A stretch of DNA of 64,000 bases, taken from NCBI GenBank assembly GCA_003134045.1, contig PLAH01000161.1:21464-85463 (forward strand), written 5' to 3'. Every line of letters starts with the position of its first letter. Positions within the stretch are counted from its first letter, which is position 1. The position numbers and the translations under genes were made by a program. A model generated the notes under the pieces. The model worked only from the letters and a program-made list of their open reading frames with translations. It had not been told where the DNA came from and made no database searches. Origin of the DNA: Gammaproteobacteria bacterium. Lineage in GTDB: Bacteria; Pseudomonadota; Gammaproteobacteria; Steroidobacterales; Steroidobacteraceae. Shown one piece after another: positions 1-8,673 of the stretch.

Positions 1-378
1 ATCGATCCGAAGACCCACAAGCGCCTCGTATTCCTGACCAATCAGTTTGGCTTGCCCGCATTGAGCATCGCCGACCTGTATCGCTGCCGCTGGCAGGTAG
101 AGCTTTTCTTCGAATGGATCAAGCAGCACCTCCGGATCAAGGCGTTCTTCGGAACTTCCGAAAACGCGGTGAAGACACAAATCTGGATCGCCATCTCGGT
201 CTACGTCCTCGTCGCCATCGTCAAGAAACGCTTGAGCCTGCCGCGGTCGCTCTATGAAAATCTACAGATACTCAGCCTCACCCTCTGCGAGCAAATGCCT
301 TTGGATGAGCTACTTGCGCAAATCGCCACCGACCAAAATCCATCCGAAGCGCATAACCAGATGAATTTATTCGATTAA
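1..378 (+). mobile_element. IS4-type transposase, C-terminal part (cut by window edge)
   Basis: The frame is open from base 1 to the stop at 378, so the N-terminus lies outside the window. The segment contains YRCRWQVELFFEWIKQHL, which fits the Y-(2)-R-(3)-E-(6)-K signature of IS4-type DDE transposases exactly; the E is the third catalytic acid. The tail is hydrophobic and ends in NQMNLFD, as in many IS4-group enzymes. The terminal inverted repeat was not located. It marks the left part of the window as accessory DNA. Confidence 0.85.
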
Positions 379-535
379 CGTTGGGACACTACTGAAGAAA
401 GATCTAAAACTCTGAGCGAAATCCAATAGTTGTGAAATTGACGGGCCAGCACGTGTGACCGGCATGTGAACAATAGCCGATTTCTAAATCGGCGCAACAT
501 TTTACATATCAACGCCGGGCCTCCAATCCCCGCCT

Positions 536-832
536 TCAAACGCGATTCATCCAGAAACGTGGGTGGCGGCTGCCGTGCAAGACACCGAGGACCATGACCC
601 CGTCTCTATCAAAGACATAGAACACGCCGAATGGAAATCGATGCAGCAGTGCACGGTGCACCGACCGATGGATCATGGCGAAGCCGTTAGGGATATCCGC
701 TATTGCGGAAAATGTGGCAAGCGCCTCATCCAGGAATTCCTGCCCTAACCCAGTCCGCTGTTGCTCGTACCAGGCTGCCGACTCCGCCAAGTCCTGCTCC
801 GCCTCCGGCCGGAGGCGGACTTCCACGGTCAT
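536..832 (-). CDS. RelE/ParE-family toxin
   Basis: A 98-residue protein of typical RelE/ParE length. It has the LRPEAEQDLAESAAWYEQQ N-terminal helix and a C-terminal HGSRHPRFW segment seen in ParE-like toxins annotated as plasmid stabilization proteins. Family members block translation (RelE) or gyrase (ParE); which one applies here cannot be told. The start overlaps the 3' end of the antitoxin gene by 4 bp, so the two form one operon on the minus strand, antitoxin first. Confidence 0.85.
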   Translation of the reverse strand: MTVEVRLRPEAEQDLAESAAWYEQQRTGLGQEFLDEALATFSAIADIPNGFAMIHRSVHRALLHRFPFGVFYVFDRDGVMVLGVLHGSRHPRFWMNRV

Positions 833-1038
833 AGGCGGCGACGAATATTTGAAACCGCGTCTGTCGCGATCTGCCCGCGATTCGCGTCAATCGCATACGC
901 ATCAAGGCGGCGGTCAAGCTCGACCTTCTGATCTGCGGTGAGAGGAAGCGCGCTCTGGTCGGCGGCAATGCTGTCCCAAAGGTCCTCAACGAGCTTAATT
1001 CGTTCGTCGACGGGAAGTAGTTGCAGCTTCGTTTCCAT
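829..1038 (-). CDS. Addiction-module antitoxin (TIGR02574-like)
   Basis: The ORF track starts at 1125, but the conserved part begins METKLQLLPVDERIKLVEDLW at 1038. This gives 69 residues, the usual length of the small helical addiction-module component that partners RelE/ParE toxins. The pattern of a short helix ending in LWDSI, followed by LT..QK.ELDRRL, is characteristic. Its last codons overlap the toxin start. In such pairs the antitoxin binds the toxin and usually represses the operon. No clear operator palindrome was noticed upstream. Confidence 0.8.
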   Translation of the reverse strand: METKLQLLPVDERIKLVEDLWDSIAADQSALPLTADQKVELDRRLDAYAIDANRGQIATDAVSNIRRRL

Positions 1039-1232
1039 AATTCGGAACCCACATCCATGAACTCGGAAGAGCATACCGCCGTGTTTGCCATTACGCCAAT
1101 CGACATTTCCGCTGTCTTCAGCCAATTTCCAGCATGCGTCGCAACCGGCAGAACTGTTTCAATTCTTTAGCCTGCATTGATCGCCCCGAATCGACCCATT
1201 GCACGCACTCGTGAACGGCCGGTTCCGGCAGG

Positions 1233-2066
1233 TCACTGCATGGAAATGTCCTTCAAGAAGTTAATTGTGGCTCCAACAATCGCCTCCGGGGCGTCCTCAT
1301 GCATGAGATGTCCTGCGTTCGGGACAGAATGGAATCGCGCACCAGGAATCAGTTCCTTGAGTCGCTGCCCAGCCTCAATCTGGAGCCACTGATCTGCCTC
1401 ACCCCATAAGATCGACGTTGGACAGCGGACACATGAATACTTAGCCTCGACCTCATCGGTGTAGCGGCGGTCAAACTGGGAGATTTGCTTGTAGAACGCG
1501 GCTTGCCCCACCTCACCTATCCAAGGCCGAACGTATTCGGCCATGTCCTCGTCAGCCATTGCGCGAGAGTGAGCACTGCGAATGTACGCACGGACCAAAG
1601 CCTCATGAATCGCAGCCGGCAGCGAGCGAAATACATCCACATTTGCCCGTACCTGGCTAGAAAATGGTGAACCCCATGGGGACAGTGCTACCGGATCAAT
1701 TAGGGTCAGGCTCCGGTATTCGCATCCATTGAGGAGGTGGCATCGTAGCGCGGTAGTGCCCCCAAAGTCGTGAGCGATTACATCGGGTGCGTCGAGCCGC
1801 CAATGATCAAGAAGACCTGCAAGCAGCTCATTCTGTACGCCGAGGGACACGTCGGACACGCCGTTCTGATCGGATTGTCCGTACCCAAGCAAATCAAAAT
1901 AATACACGCGCCAGTGCGTTGCCAGACACGGCACGATCCGGCGCCATTCATAGGATGAGAAAGGCGTGCCGTGTATCAGGACAATCGGCGGTCCGTCACC
2001 ATTTGCGCCGTATCGCACGTCGTGGCCACGAAAAGTGTAAGTGCCAGGGAGCGTCCAATTATTCAT
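1233..2066 (-). CDS. Alpha/beta hydrolase (haloalkane dehalogenase/epoxide hydrolase-like)
   Basis: A 277-residue alpha/beta-hydrolase. The oxyanion-hole motif HGTPFSSYEW lies near residue 33. The nucleophile elbow AHDFGG carries an Asp rather than Ser, as in haloalkane dehalogenases and epoxide hydrolases (HDWG type). The catalytic His is in NAGHLMHEDAPE near the C-terminus. The substrate cannot be read from sequence. It is divergent from the CGNR-type regulator at 2167, and the 100-bp gap holds inverted CTAATG/CATTAG half-sites, so the neighbour probably controls it. Confidence 0.85.
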   Translation of the reverse strand: MNNWTLPGTYTFRGHDVRYGANGDGPPIVLIHGTPFSSYEWRRIVPCLATHWRVYYFDLLGYGQSDQNGVSDVSLGVQNELLAGLLDHWRLDAPDVIAHDFGGTTALRCHLLNGCEYRSLTLIDPVALSPWGSPFSSQVRANVDVFRSLPAAIHEALVRAYIRSAHSRAMADEDMAEYVRPWIGEVGQAAFYKQISQFDRRYTDEVEAKYSCVRCPTSILWGEADQWLQIEAGQRLKELIPGARFHSVPNAGHLMHEDAPEAIVGATINFLKDISMQ

Positions 2067-2078
2067 AACATATTTGCA

Positions 2079-2157
2079 CTAATGGTTATTAGCCTACTTT
2101 TGCATTAGGAACTATCCGCTGGCTCACCTAATGTGTCAAGATGTAATAACCCATTAG
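2079..2157. promoter_or_regulatory. Nested inverted half-sites between divergent hydrolase and CGNR regulator
   Basis: Outer pair: CTAATGGTTATTA (2079-2091) faces TAATAACCCATTAG (2144-2157), a near-perfect inverted repeat. Inner pair: CATTAGG (2103-2109) faces CCTAATG (2127-2133), a perfect inverted repeat. All four share the CTAATG/CATTAG core and fill the divergent promoter region. Operator function for the adjacent regulator is inferred. Confidence 0.6.
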
Positions 2158-2166
2158 AGGCACGAC

Positions 2167-2781
2167 ATGATTCCGCAACGCTATGAGTGGACTACTGATG
2201 ATTTCGTCGCTGGCGCGCTATGCTTGGAGCTGGCAAACACGGTTGGGGACCATTCCAAAACCCGCGACGTCGAGCGCCTTACTGACTGGGACACATTGCT
2301 CAAGTGGGCCGTGGCAGCGAAAGTCCTCCGGGTAGCGGAGGCCCGGGAGCTACGCAAGGCCGGTGACCATGACCCCTCGAGCGCACAGCAGGCACTTCAG
2401 GCCTTGCTCAAGTTCCGAGAGGTGCTATTTAAGATTGTTTCCGCACTGGCAGCAGATCGCGCCCCCGTTCAAGACGACCTTGATAAGGTCGAGGCCACTA
2501 TTCTCGGCGCGGTGCGATCAGCTCATCTTGTTCGGCAGGGTGAGGGTTTCGATTGGACCATCGGCTCAATTGATGCCCCGCTGAAAATGCCGCTATTTCG
2601 CGTCGCTTTGTCCGCATTGAGACTGCTACAAGGAAAGGAGCTCCCCTATCTGCGAGAATGCCAACGGTGCTCATGGGTGTTCGTAGATCGCTCCAAGAGT
2701 CACGGCCGCCGCTGGTGCCGGGCTGATGCGTGCGGTAATCGGGCACGGGTGGCTCGCCATTACCATGCTAAGTCGAGCTAA
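2167..2781 (+). CDS. CGNR zinc-finger (ABATE-domain) transcriptional regulator
   Basis: A 204-residue protein with a helical N-terminal ABATE-type domain (GALCLELANTVGD near the start) and a C-terminal CGNR zinc finger: CQRCSWVFVDRSK then RRWCRADACGNRARVARHY. The two Cys pairs for zinc and the CGNRAR helix predicted to contact DNA are intact. Family members are putative one-component regulators. It is divergent from the alpha/beta hydrolase with shared operator-like repeats, so it likely regulates that gene and itself. Confidence 0.88.
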   Translation: MIPQRYEWTTDDFVAGALCLELANTVGDHSKTRDVERLTDWDTLLKWAVAAKVLRVAEARELRKAGDHDPSSAQQALQALLKFREVLFKIVSALAADRAPVQDDLDKVEATILGAVRSAHLVRQGEGFDWTIGSIDAPLKMPLFRVALSALRLLQGKELPYLRECQRCSWVFVDRSKSHGRRWCRADACGNRARVARHYHAKSS

Positions 2782-3314
2782 GCGTGGTGCCGGACAGAGA
2801 TCGTACGGAGAACCAGCCACGGCCTGCGACTGATGGCTTCGTCGCGAGCAAATCAAACCGGCGAATGACGGGGTGTGGCCGCATCGAGACCTTGGGAAAA
2901 GAGAACCGCGCGCGTTGCCCTGCCTAGGACAACGCAGGCCAACGTGAGCCAACAAGAAGTGGAGCGGGCGATGGAACACACATCCAGACCCCAACCCCTT
3001 GTCATTGCAGAGGTTTCGCCTCCCTAGCTCCGACGATGCACTTAAACATGTACTCTTTCGGGCGACATGACAATAGTCGCCGGACGGGCCTGTGAATCAG
3101 TTGGTCTCTCGTTTCGCTGTCCCCCAGAAGCCGCGGCCGACTCCGGTGCGACGGATGCGGAAATGACCCCTTTCGTCCGTCGTACGCGTGCGATGCGCTG
3201 ACAAGTACTTCGTCGGCTTACTTTTTTCCGAGCGTGTCACTGAAATTCGGGGCGATCATGATCGCTCACTCCCAATCCACGCTCTGCTGATTTCACCGCC
3301 GTCTCGCGCAACGC
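2782..3314. other. Intergenic stretch without a convincing gene
   Basis: No ORF here has family-like sequence; listed ORFs are shadows. It contains a degenerate copy of the tRNA-Gly 3' end at 2960-2980, preceded by an arm resembling the left flanks of the copies at 20606 and 38675 (cctaggacaacgcagg versus ccaagacaacgtaggg). The remainder shows nothing recognisable. Confidence 0.5.
2960..2980 (-). repeat. Degenerate tRNA-Gly 3'-end copy (att remnant 1)
   Basis: TGGAGCGGGCGATGG matches the first 15 bp of the tRNA-Gly 3' end at 42066. The following gaatcg is then missing, leaving aacacac. It lies in the same orientation as the native tRNA. Interpreted as a decayed attachment-site copy. Confidence 0.55.
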
Positions 3315-4019
3315 TCAGTGGTGCCGATGATCCTCATCGTCCCGCTCCGGTTCAGGTAACTGCAGCCACCACACGAGATTGGGCCGTGCCGGTTCCGACG
3401 TAATGTCAGGATTGTCGCAGGTATCGAAGCATTCAAGCCGGAAATTGAATCCGTTGTACGGCGTCAGGAACTGACCGAATTCTTCCCAACTGTACTGTCG
3501 ACCATCGACCACGACCACCGGTGTCCCATCGTCGCCCTCGTCGATTCGTCCGTTCACGGCGGTCCCCTTCATATAGAGTCGGTTCTGACCTGCCCCAGAG
3601 CCCGGAAAATCCGACGAGCGAAGATATCGTACCGCTAGAGCCGCCTCGATCTTTTTGACGAGCTTGTCATAGGCTACTCTAACCGCCGTCTGCGGAGGCT
3701 CGAGAACGAAAAACCGGTATCCCCCTGGCACGCCGTCCACCATTTCGAACGCTTTGATACCAAGGCCGGTGCTCATATGCACGACAAAATGGAACGTGTG
3801 CTCCTTGCCCACACAATCACGACGGGTTAGCGGCTCGAAATCCACGGTCTCAAGCTCGGGCAATCCGGCGCGATGCATATACTCTCGGTTACAGCACTCG
3901 GAACAGAGTTTTCGCCCTGGGCCACCCCCTTCCGAAGTCAGAAGGGTAAAGCCGAATGCTGGCTTCATCTGGCCGCACTCATCACAGGGGTCTGTCGGCA
4001 TTTGCGCCGTTGTGTTCAT
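3315..4019 (-). CDS. Hypothetical protein with N-terminal Cys-rich zinc-ribbon-like region (possibly DUF7713)
   Basis: The start was moved to the ATG at 4019 (MNTTAQMPTDP), because upstream codons belong to the other frame of the next gene. The 234-residue protein has CDECGQ and LCSECC early on, four cysteines that could bind zinc. A mixed alpha/beta region follows, with a conserved-looking RQYSWEEFGQFLTPYNGFNF segment, and an acidic/His tail. I do not recognise a function; DUF7713 is only a tentative memory. It sits 13 bp downstream of the DUF6880-like gene on the same strand, so both are probably co-transcribed. Confidence 0.6.
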   Translation of the reverse strand: MNTTAQMPTDPCDECGQMKPAFGFTLLTSEGGGPGRKLCSECCNREYMHRAGLPELETVDFEPLTRRDCVGKEHTFHFVVHMSTGLGIKAFEMVDGVPGGYRFFVLEPPQTAVRVAYDKLVKKIEAALAVRYLRSSDFPGSGAGQNRLYMKGTAVNGRIDEGDDGTPVVVVDGRQYSWEEFGQFLTPYNGFNFRLECFDTCDNPDITSEPARPNLVWWLQLPEPERDDEDHRHH

Positions 4020-4032
4020 ACCAGCCTCATTC

Positions 4033-5448
4033 TCATGGTCGAATCGACATTTGTCTCCAGAATCCGGTTTTCCGGCCATGGCGCTCGCGCAGCCGGGCCT
4101 CATATTCCGCGTGCGTCGGCAGCCCCCGATGGTCATCGATGGTGCCGGCGAGCCGGCGCAGCTCACTCAAATACTGCGCGGCGTGATAGTACGCCTTTGA
4201 GGCGCCCCGCTCGAGGATGGGGTTGAGCAGCGCACGCCAGATGATCACGGACATTAGCGGATATCTGCGGGCTTCCGCCTCTTTCGCAAGCGGCTCGAGT
4301 TGTGTACCCAGAGTGACATCGAACTCCTTGGCGCGGGCCAACAGAATCGCCTGCGCAAGAGGCCAATTGCCTGCCGCACAGAGGAGCTGTGCCGCGGTGG
4401 CGACATCGCGCAGCTCAACAGCGTCGATGGAAACTTGTGCGCGCAATTCTTGCCGTGCTGGAACGTCCAATAGCTCGTTCAGCGCTTGGTAGGTCCAAAC
4501 GCATGGCAGGTGCTGATAGCGTTTGCGCCGAACGTCGATCCGCGAGGCATTGTCGCCGAGTTGTCCATAGGCCCGATCAAGCAGGTCAAGGCGGACGGTT
4601 TCCCGACCCCCTTCCCAGGGTGACTCCAGAATATCGAGCGCGCCTGTTGCGTCCCCGCAATCGAGGTGAAAGCGCGCCATCGCTTCGAGCGCACGGTCGT
4701 CGGGATTGACGTGATGCAAGCGGACTGCGCGGTTATACAGCTGCGGGTCCTGCAGCGCTTTGGCAATGTCCTGCAATACAAGAGTCTGAACCCGCGGGTC
4801 GTGGGGTACGTCATCCGGTGCGCCCAGGTCTCCCGGTTCGGTTGCAAGCGCCGCGACCGCTTGGCGTTCCTGGCTCTCGGCCATGGCGCGCAGTTGCGGT
4901 TCATCGAACAGCAGGTGTGCCTGTTGCAGCATCGCCCGACGGACGCCGCAATCGTCCTGCCCCGCCACCTCCTTCAATCGAGCAACCCAATCCATTTTGG
5001 GCAGCGCACCACTCTCGCGAACCACGCGTGCGATTTTCAGCCACAGCGTGCAGGCTTCCTCGATTGCCATCCCAATCGTGCCGTCATCCAGAGACCGATT
5101 CATGAGGGGGCCATTCAGCGCCATCAGCTGCTCGGTCAACGCCAGTGCCCGCACTGGCTCGCGCGGCAAGACATCACGTTCAATATCCTCGGCGACTCCA
5201 CGCACGACACGCACCATCTCATCGAGGTCACTGTGGTCGACGAACCGATCGTCTCTGCGAATCCCCCTGATCCGCAGCGCAATGCTCTCCACAGCCGACT
5301 GCGGGCGCGTGAGATAGTCGATTCTGGCAGAAAATGCTTCGCCGTCGTTAGCTAATCGCTCAATCAGAGACCGCAACTCACTGGCCGTCAGCGTGCTCAG
5401 TCGCACAGACAGGGAGGACGCGCTGCTTCCATCGCGCAGAAAGTTCAT
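4033..5448 (-). CDS. DUF6880-like helical repeat protein
   Basis: A 471-residue, largely alpha-helical protein with TPR-like pairs (VRLHHVNPDDRALEAMARFHLDCGDATGALDIL). It ends in HAEYEARLRERHGRKTGFW, a tail shared with DUF6880 and SWIM-zinc-finger-associated proteins. No SWIM Cys/His motif is seen at the N-terminus. Function is unknown; the repeats suggest a protein-protein scaffold. It is followed by the Cys-rich hypothetical gene at 3315-4019. The family name is from memory and should be checked by HMM search. Confidence 0.6.
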   Translation of the reverse strand: MNFLRDGSSASSLSVRLSTLTASELRSLIERLANDGEAFSARIDYLTRPQSAVESIALRIRGIRRDDRFVDHSDLDEMVRVVRGVAEDIERDVLPREPVRALALTEQLMALNGPLMNRSLDDGTIGMAIEEACTLWLKIARVVRESGALPKMDWVARLKEVAGQDDCGVRRAMLQQAHLLFDEPQLRAMAESQERQAVAALATEPGDLGAPDDVPHDPRVQTLVLQDIAKALQDPQLYNRAVRLHHVNPDDRALEAMARFHLDCGDATGALDILESPWEGGRETVRLDLLDRAYGQLGDNASRIDVRRKRYQHLPCVWTYQALNELLDVPARQELRAQVSIDAVELRDVATAAQLLCAAGNWPLAQAILLARAKEFDVTLGTQLEPLAKEAEARRYPLMSVIIWRALLNPILERGASKAYYHAAQYLSELRRLAGTIDDHRGLPTHAEYEARLRERHGRKTGFWRQMSIRP

Positions 5449-5658
5449 CGGAGAATATTATCCAAATTAGCGAGTCCAGACGATACGCAGTGATGAGCCG
5501 CGGTGCAACCTCGCCGGTATCCTGCTGCCAGACGGTTCTCGCCTGGGGTCGGCGACCGTCCGCGGCGGCCAGTTCCCACCGAACTCTCTTCAGCTTGATC
5601 GGCTCGCCGACGGTGGGAGAATGGTGGCCTTCAAACATACGGACTCTCGGTACTAAAA

Positions 5659-6057
5659 ATGAAGAACAACTCAAGACTCCGCTCGACAGGACAGACAGCG
5701 GGAGCGGCGCTAACGCGGCGAGCGGAGACAGTGCTCCGATGCTGGCCGCCGAGCCGGGCTCAACTCAAGGCACTGATCAACGAAGCCACTGTGGACGCGC
5801 ACGACGAATACGAGCAGCGGATGGGATTTGCCACGATGATCGGGGACAATCTCGCTCTGCCGTTTGAAACTGAGGTACTGGGTATACCGGTTACTGTCGA
5901 AGGCATAGATATCTCCGCGCCGGAGGAGATCGTCGCAATTTGCCGCCGAGGCACGAAGCGGCAGAAGATCGGCATAGTCCACCTGCCACTTCCGAAAGCT
6001 GTACCTGCGGGTGCCGAATGGATCGAAGCTTACCGCCGGTGGACACGCCATGGATAA
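5659..6057 (+). CDS. CcbP-like (putative calcium-binding) small protein
   Basis: 132 residues. The central part (residues 38-110) runs LINEATVDAHDEYEQRMGF, then LALPFETEVLGIPVTVEGID, then a short beta-rich end. This resembles the CcbP-type fold, in which an acidic helix is followed by an F-P-F-like strand and a small barrel. Calcium binding is inference from that resemblance only. The N-terminal 30 residues are Arg-rich and may not be translated. The last 8 bases overlap the next gene, pointing to a three- or four-gene operon through 7404. Confidence 0.45.
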   Translation: MKNNSRLRSTGQTAGAALTRRAETVLRCWPPSRAQLKALINEATVDAHDEYEQRMGFATMIGDNLALPFETEVLGIPVTVEGIDISAPEEIVAICRRGTKRQKIGIVHLPLPKAVPAGAEWIEAYRRWTRHG

Positions 6058-6382
6058 CCCGACCAGCTCCAAGCCCGTTCGTATCCCCGATCACCTGCGG
6101 GAATGGATCACCGCCCGCAAACGCCACCGCCTGTCGCACGCTCAGGTTCAAATGGCGCGCGAGCTTGGCATGAATCCCAAAAACCTCGGAAAGCTCGATA
6201 ACGCCGACCAGGAGCCCTGGAAACTGCCGCTGCCGTCCTTCATCGAATCTCTCTACCAGAAGCGCTTTGGCAGGGATCGTCCCGACGTGGTGCATTCGAT
6301 TGAAGAGCACGCCCGCCTCCTGGAACAGAAGAAGGCCGCCCGACGCGAAGCAAAACGGTTGCGGCGCGAGGCCGCACTATGA
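6050..6382 (+). CDS. Conserved hypothetical protein (HTH-like, 110 aa)
   Basis: The start at 6050 (MDNPTSSKPVRIPDHLREW) overlaps the upstream stop by 8 bp. The protein has SHAQVQMARELGMNPKNLGK, a helix-turn-helix-like stretch, and then LPSFIESLYQKRFG. A basic, coiled C-terminus follows (EQKKAARREAKRLRREAAL). Similar small proteins are common in proteobacteria but carry no functional name that I know. It overlaps the next gene by 4 bp. Confidence 0.6.
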   Translation: MDNPTSSKPVRIPDHLREWITARKRHRLSHAQVQMARELGMNPKNLGKLDNADQEPWKLPLPSFIESLYQKRFGRDRPDVVHSIEEHARLLEQKKAARREAKRLRREAAL

Positions 6383-6921
6383 GTGAGTATCAGTATTACG
6401 AATTCCTGGCCCTCGATCGAGCCTTCACACATCACGACATCCGTGAGCTGCGTAAATACTCGACCCGCGCGACCATCACGGCCACGCGCTTCGTCAATCA
6501 CTATGAATGGGGTAACTTCAAGGGTAATCCCTCCACATGGGTGCAAAAGTACTTTGATGCATTCCTGTATTTTGCGAACTGGGGCACGCATCGGCTGATG
6601 CTGCGCCTGCCTTCCCAGGCGCTCGACATCAAGATTGCGAAGCGCTATTTGCGCGGCCACTCTGTTGCAGAATACAAAAAGAGCGATATCTTAATTCTGG
6701 ATCTCATGGCGGAAAACGAGGGCGGCAATTGCGATGCGGATGATGGCGCTGGCTTACTCTCCTCGCTCATTCCCTTACGTGCAGAAATCGCGGCGGGCGA
6801 TCACCGCGCCCTGTACCTCGCGTGGCTGTCATCCGTACAAAGCGGTGAACTGAACGCTGATGACCCCGAGCCACCAATCCCTCCAGGTCTAGGCGCGCTC
6901 AGCGCGCAGACCCGCTGGTGA
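6379..6921 (+). pseudogene. Conserved hypothetical protein, probably C-terminally truncated
   Basis: 180 residues starting MSEYQYYEFLALDRAF, a start I associate with a much longer family of more than 400 residues. The frame ends at ALSAQTRW*, right after a PPGLG.LSA segment where relatives run on. The next ORF, starting 6 bp later, looks like part of another member of the same locus. The stop may therefore mark a deletion fusion. If the truncated product is made, it is intact in its N-terminal domain. The comparison is from memory; an alignment would settle it. Confidence 0.45.
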
Positions 6922-6927
6922 CGAGAA

Positions 6928-7404
6928 TTGCAGGTGAAGGAAAAATTGCGCAAATCAGCTGTCAAGCCGGTCGCGAAGTCTAAGGCTCCCTCTTGCTCCA
7001 GGGTTCTCGAATCGCTAACAGGCTCCGACGCGTTGTCGATACTGCAAATCCTGGCCGAGCGCGATGCGGGGTTAGCGCGCGAAATTGACGCCGTCGCCTG
7101 CGAACTCCTGGGCGAAGTCGATGTTGCAGGCGTGGCGGCGAACGTGAAGGACGAGCTGAAGTCCCTGGATGTCGACGATATCTTCGACAAGTCAAGCGCG
7201 CGGCGCGACGGGAATATGGATCCCGGGGAGATGGCATTTCAGATGTTCGAGGAAGCGCTGACGCCATTTCTGCAGGACGTGGAGAGATACCGCACGCTTG
7301 GGCTGCCTGAACGAGCGAGTGCGTATTGCCTGGCAATATTGCAAGGCATCTATGACTTCGACACAGATTCATCGACACAGTACAAGGAATGGGCCGTGGA
7401 CTAA
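6928..7404 (+). CDS. Hypothetical protein, downstream part of the same locus
   Basis: 158 residues in a TTG-started frame (ttgcaggtgaag). It is Lys-rich at the N-terminus, helical afterwards, with VKDELKSLDVDDIFDKS, then an acidic FQMFEEALTPFLQDVERY and YCLAILQGIYDFDTDS. It is plausible as a real protein and continues the operon from 5659. It ends abruptly at EWAVD, and homologs may be longer, so it may be the 5' part of a truncated gene. No function can be named. Confidence 0.5.
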   Translation: MQVKEKLRKSAVKPVAKSKAPSCSRVLESLTGSDALSILQILAERDAGLAREIDAVACELLGEVDVAGVAANVKDELKSLDVDDIFDKSSARRDGNMDPGEMAFQMFEEALTPFLQDVERYRTLGLPERASAYCLAILQGIYDFDTDSSTQYKEWAVD

Positions 7405-7430
7405 GCCCATGACTGCATGCCCTCGAGGCA

Positions 7431-8081
7431 CTACAAATCAAAGAGCTGTTCAATGCCGATGTGCTCGGCGAGTTCGAGCAAGACATCGAGATGCTCGTCC
7501 TGGCACAGAGGCTCGCAATCGACTTCAATTTTGAACGCTGATTCCAGGAGTCGATCACCGAACAAGACGACCGCTCCCGCGGCGTCATCCTGCCGGGACG
7601 TCCAGAGAAGTCCCTTGGCGCGCGTCGCAGTATGAAACCACGCCGCCCACTCGCGCGTCCGCGGATATGCGGTAACCGGAGTGTCAATGAGATCCGTACG
7701 ATGGAGGCCCAGGCGTTTGAGTCCCTTCACCGAAAGGTCGACCGCCTGCAGACGACGCTTCGGCCGAATGCGTGAGACGACGAGGTGCTGCTCCCGCAAA
7801 GCGTCGATATCGAGAATGTATCCGCCGGGCGGAGTCGGAACATCGTGAAACACGGTCTCCATCATCGCCCCCGCCAAAGTGCTTGCCCCGTACAGCACAG
7901 GAATGGTTGTGCCGTCAGGTCGCCCGATCGGACTGAACCGGGCGTCGCCGCGGTTGCTAGGATTGAACTGGGTAGAGCGGTAGGAGCTGGAGTGCACCCG
8001 CCATAGCGCACCCACGCCAAGTGCAACGAGTTTGGGAGAGTTTTCAGACGGCGGGCGCGGAGCCGTCCGACGCCTAGCCAT
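7431..8081 (-). CDS. RES-domain toxin
   Basis: The start was chosen at 8081 (MARRRTAPRPPSENS), which overlaps the upstream gene by 8 bp. The 216-residue product has the RES-family core: WRVHSSSYRSTQFNPSNRGDARFSP, then VLYGASTLAGAMMETVFHD with the conserved Glu, and WTSRQDDAAGAVVLFGDR. RES toxins (MbcT/ParT class) act on NAD+ or by ADP-ribosylation; which applies here is unknown. It is paired with the upstream antitoxin-like gene as an operon. Confidence 0.85.
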   Translation of the reverse strand: MARRRTAPRPPSENSPKLVALGVGALWRVHSSSYRSTQFNPSNRGDARFSPIGRPDGTTIPVLYGASTLAGAMMETVFHDVPTPPGGYILDIDALREQHLVVSRIRPKRRLQAVDLSVKGLKRLGLHRTDLIDTPVTAYPRTREWAAWFHTATRAKGLLWTSRQDDAAGAVVLFGDRLLESAFKIEVDCEPLCQDEHLDVLLELAEHIGIEQLFDL

Positions 8082-8658
8082 GGCTGGAGTTACGATAGTA
8101 TTCCGTGGCGCGTAGCACCTTTTTCGGCTCGTTGCCCAGTAATTCACGCGGGCGGTGATTGCCGAGCCAAGCATTGGTAGATTCAAACCAGACGGCGACG
8201 CGCCACGGGCTGATCGGCCCAAACAGCTTCAGAACGGATTCCAGACCGGGTATGGGTCGATATGCCTCGTCAAGCGCATAGCGCGGAAATCGATCTTGCC
8301 CTTGGTACGGAACGGCAAAAATTTTTCCCTCCTGTTTCCAGCGATTTGCAGGCGCAGCGAGATTGCTGGGACTGAACTTGCCGTGCTCGCCGATCTCTTC
8401 GGCCGTAAGCCACTCGGAATTCTCCAGCACAGCCTCAAGCGCTTTCGCTTGCTTCTGAGCCCGGCGGATATCGAGAGTACGCAGTTTGACTCCGCGCAAC
8501 AGCACGTCGAGCAGCGACTTGAAGTCCGTCTGCCGTTTCTCCTTTACCCGAGCGGCAACCAAGGGGATCAGTTCCGCCAGGACGCTTTCGACCTCCGGCT
8601 TCAAAGCTCGCGGCACGTCGGCTGAAGGGATGCGGACGATATACGTATCATTGCTCAT
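8074..8658 (-). CDS. Antitoxin partner of RES toxin (MbcA/Xre-like C-terminus)
   Basis: The start is at 8658 (MSNDTYIVRIPSADVP); the longer track ORF reads through a promoter region. The 194-residue protein has a helical middle and ends GPISPWRVAVWFESTNAWLG followed by RPRELL. This is the end typical of MbcA/ParS toxin-binding domains, which cap the RES active site. Gene order (antitoxin first, 8-bp overlap) is as in known RES modules. An inverted repeat at 8674-8713 just upstream is a likely autoregulatory operator. Confidence 0.75.
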   Translation of the reverse strand: MSNDTYIVRIPSADVPRALKPEVESVLAELIPLVAARVKEKRQTDFKSLLDVLLRGVKLRTLDIRRAQKQAKALEAVLENSEWLTAEEIGEHGKFSPSNLAAPANRWKQEGKIFAVPYQGQDRFPRYALDEAYRPIPGLESVLKLFGPISPWRVAVWFESTNAWLGNHRPRELLGNEPKKVLRATEYYRNSSHG

Positions 8659-8673
8659 GGCGAGTCTCGTGAA

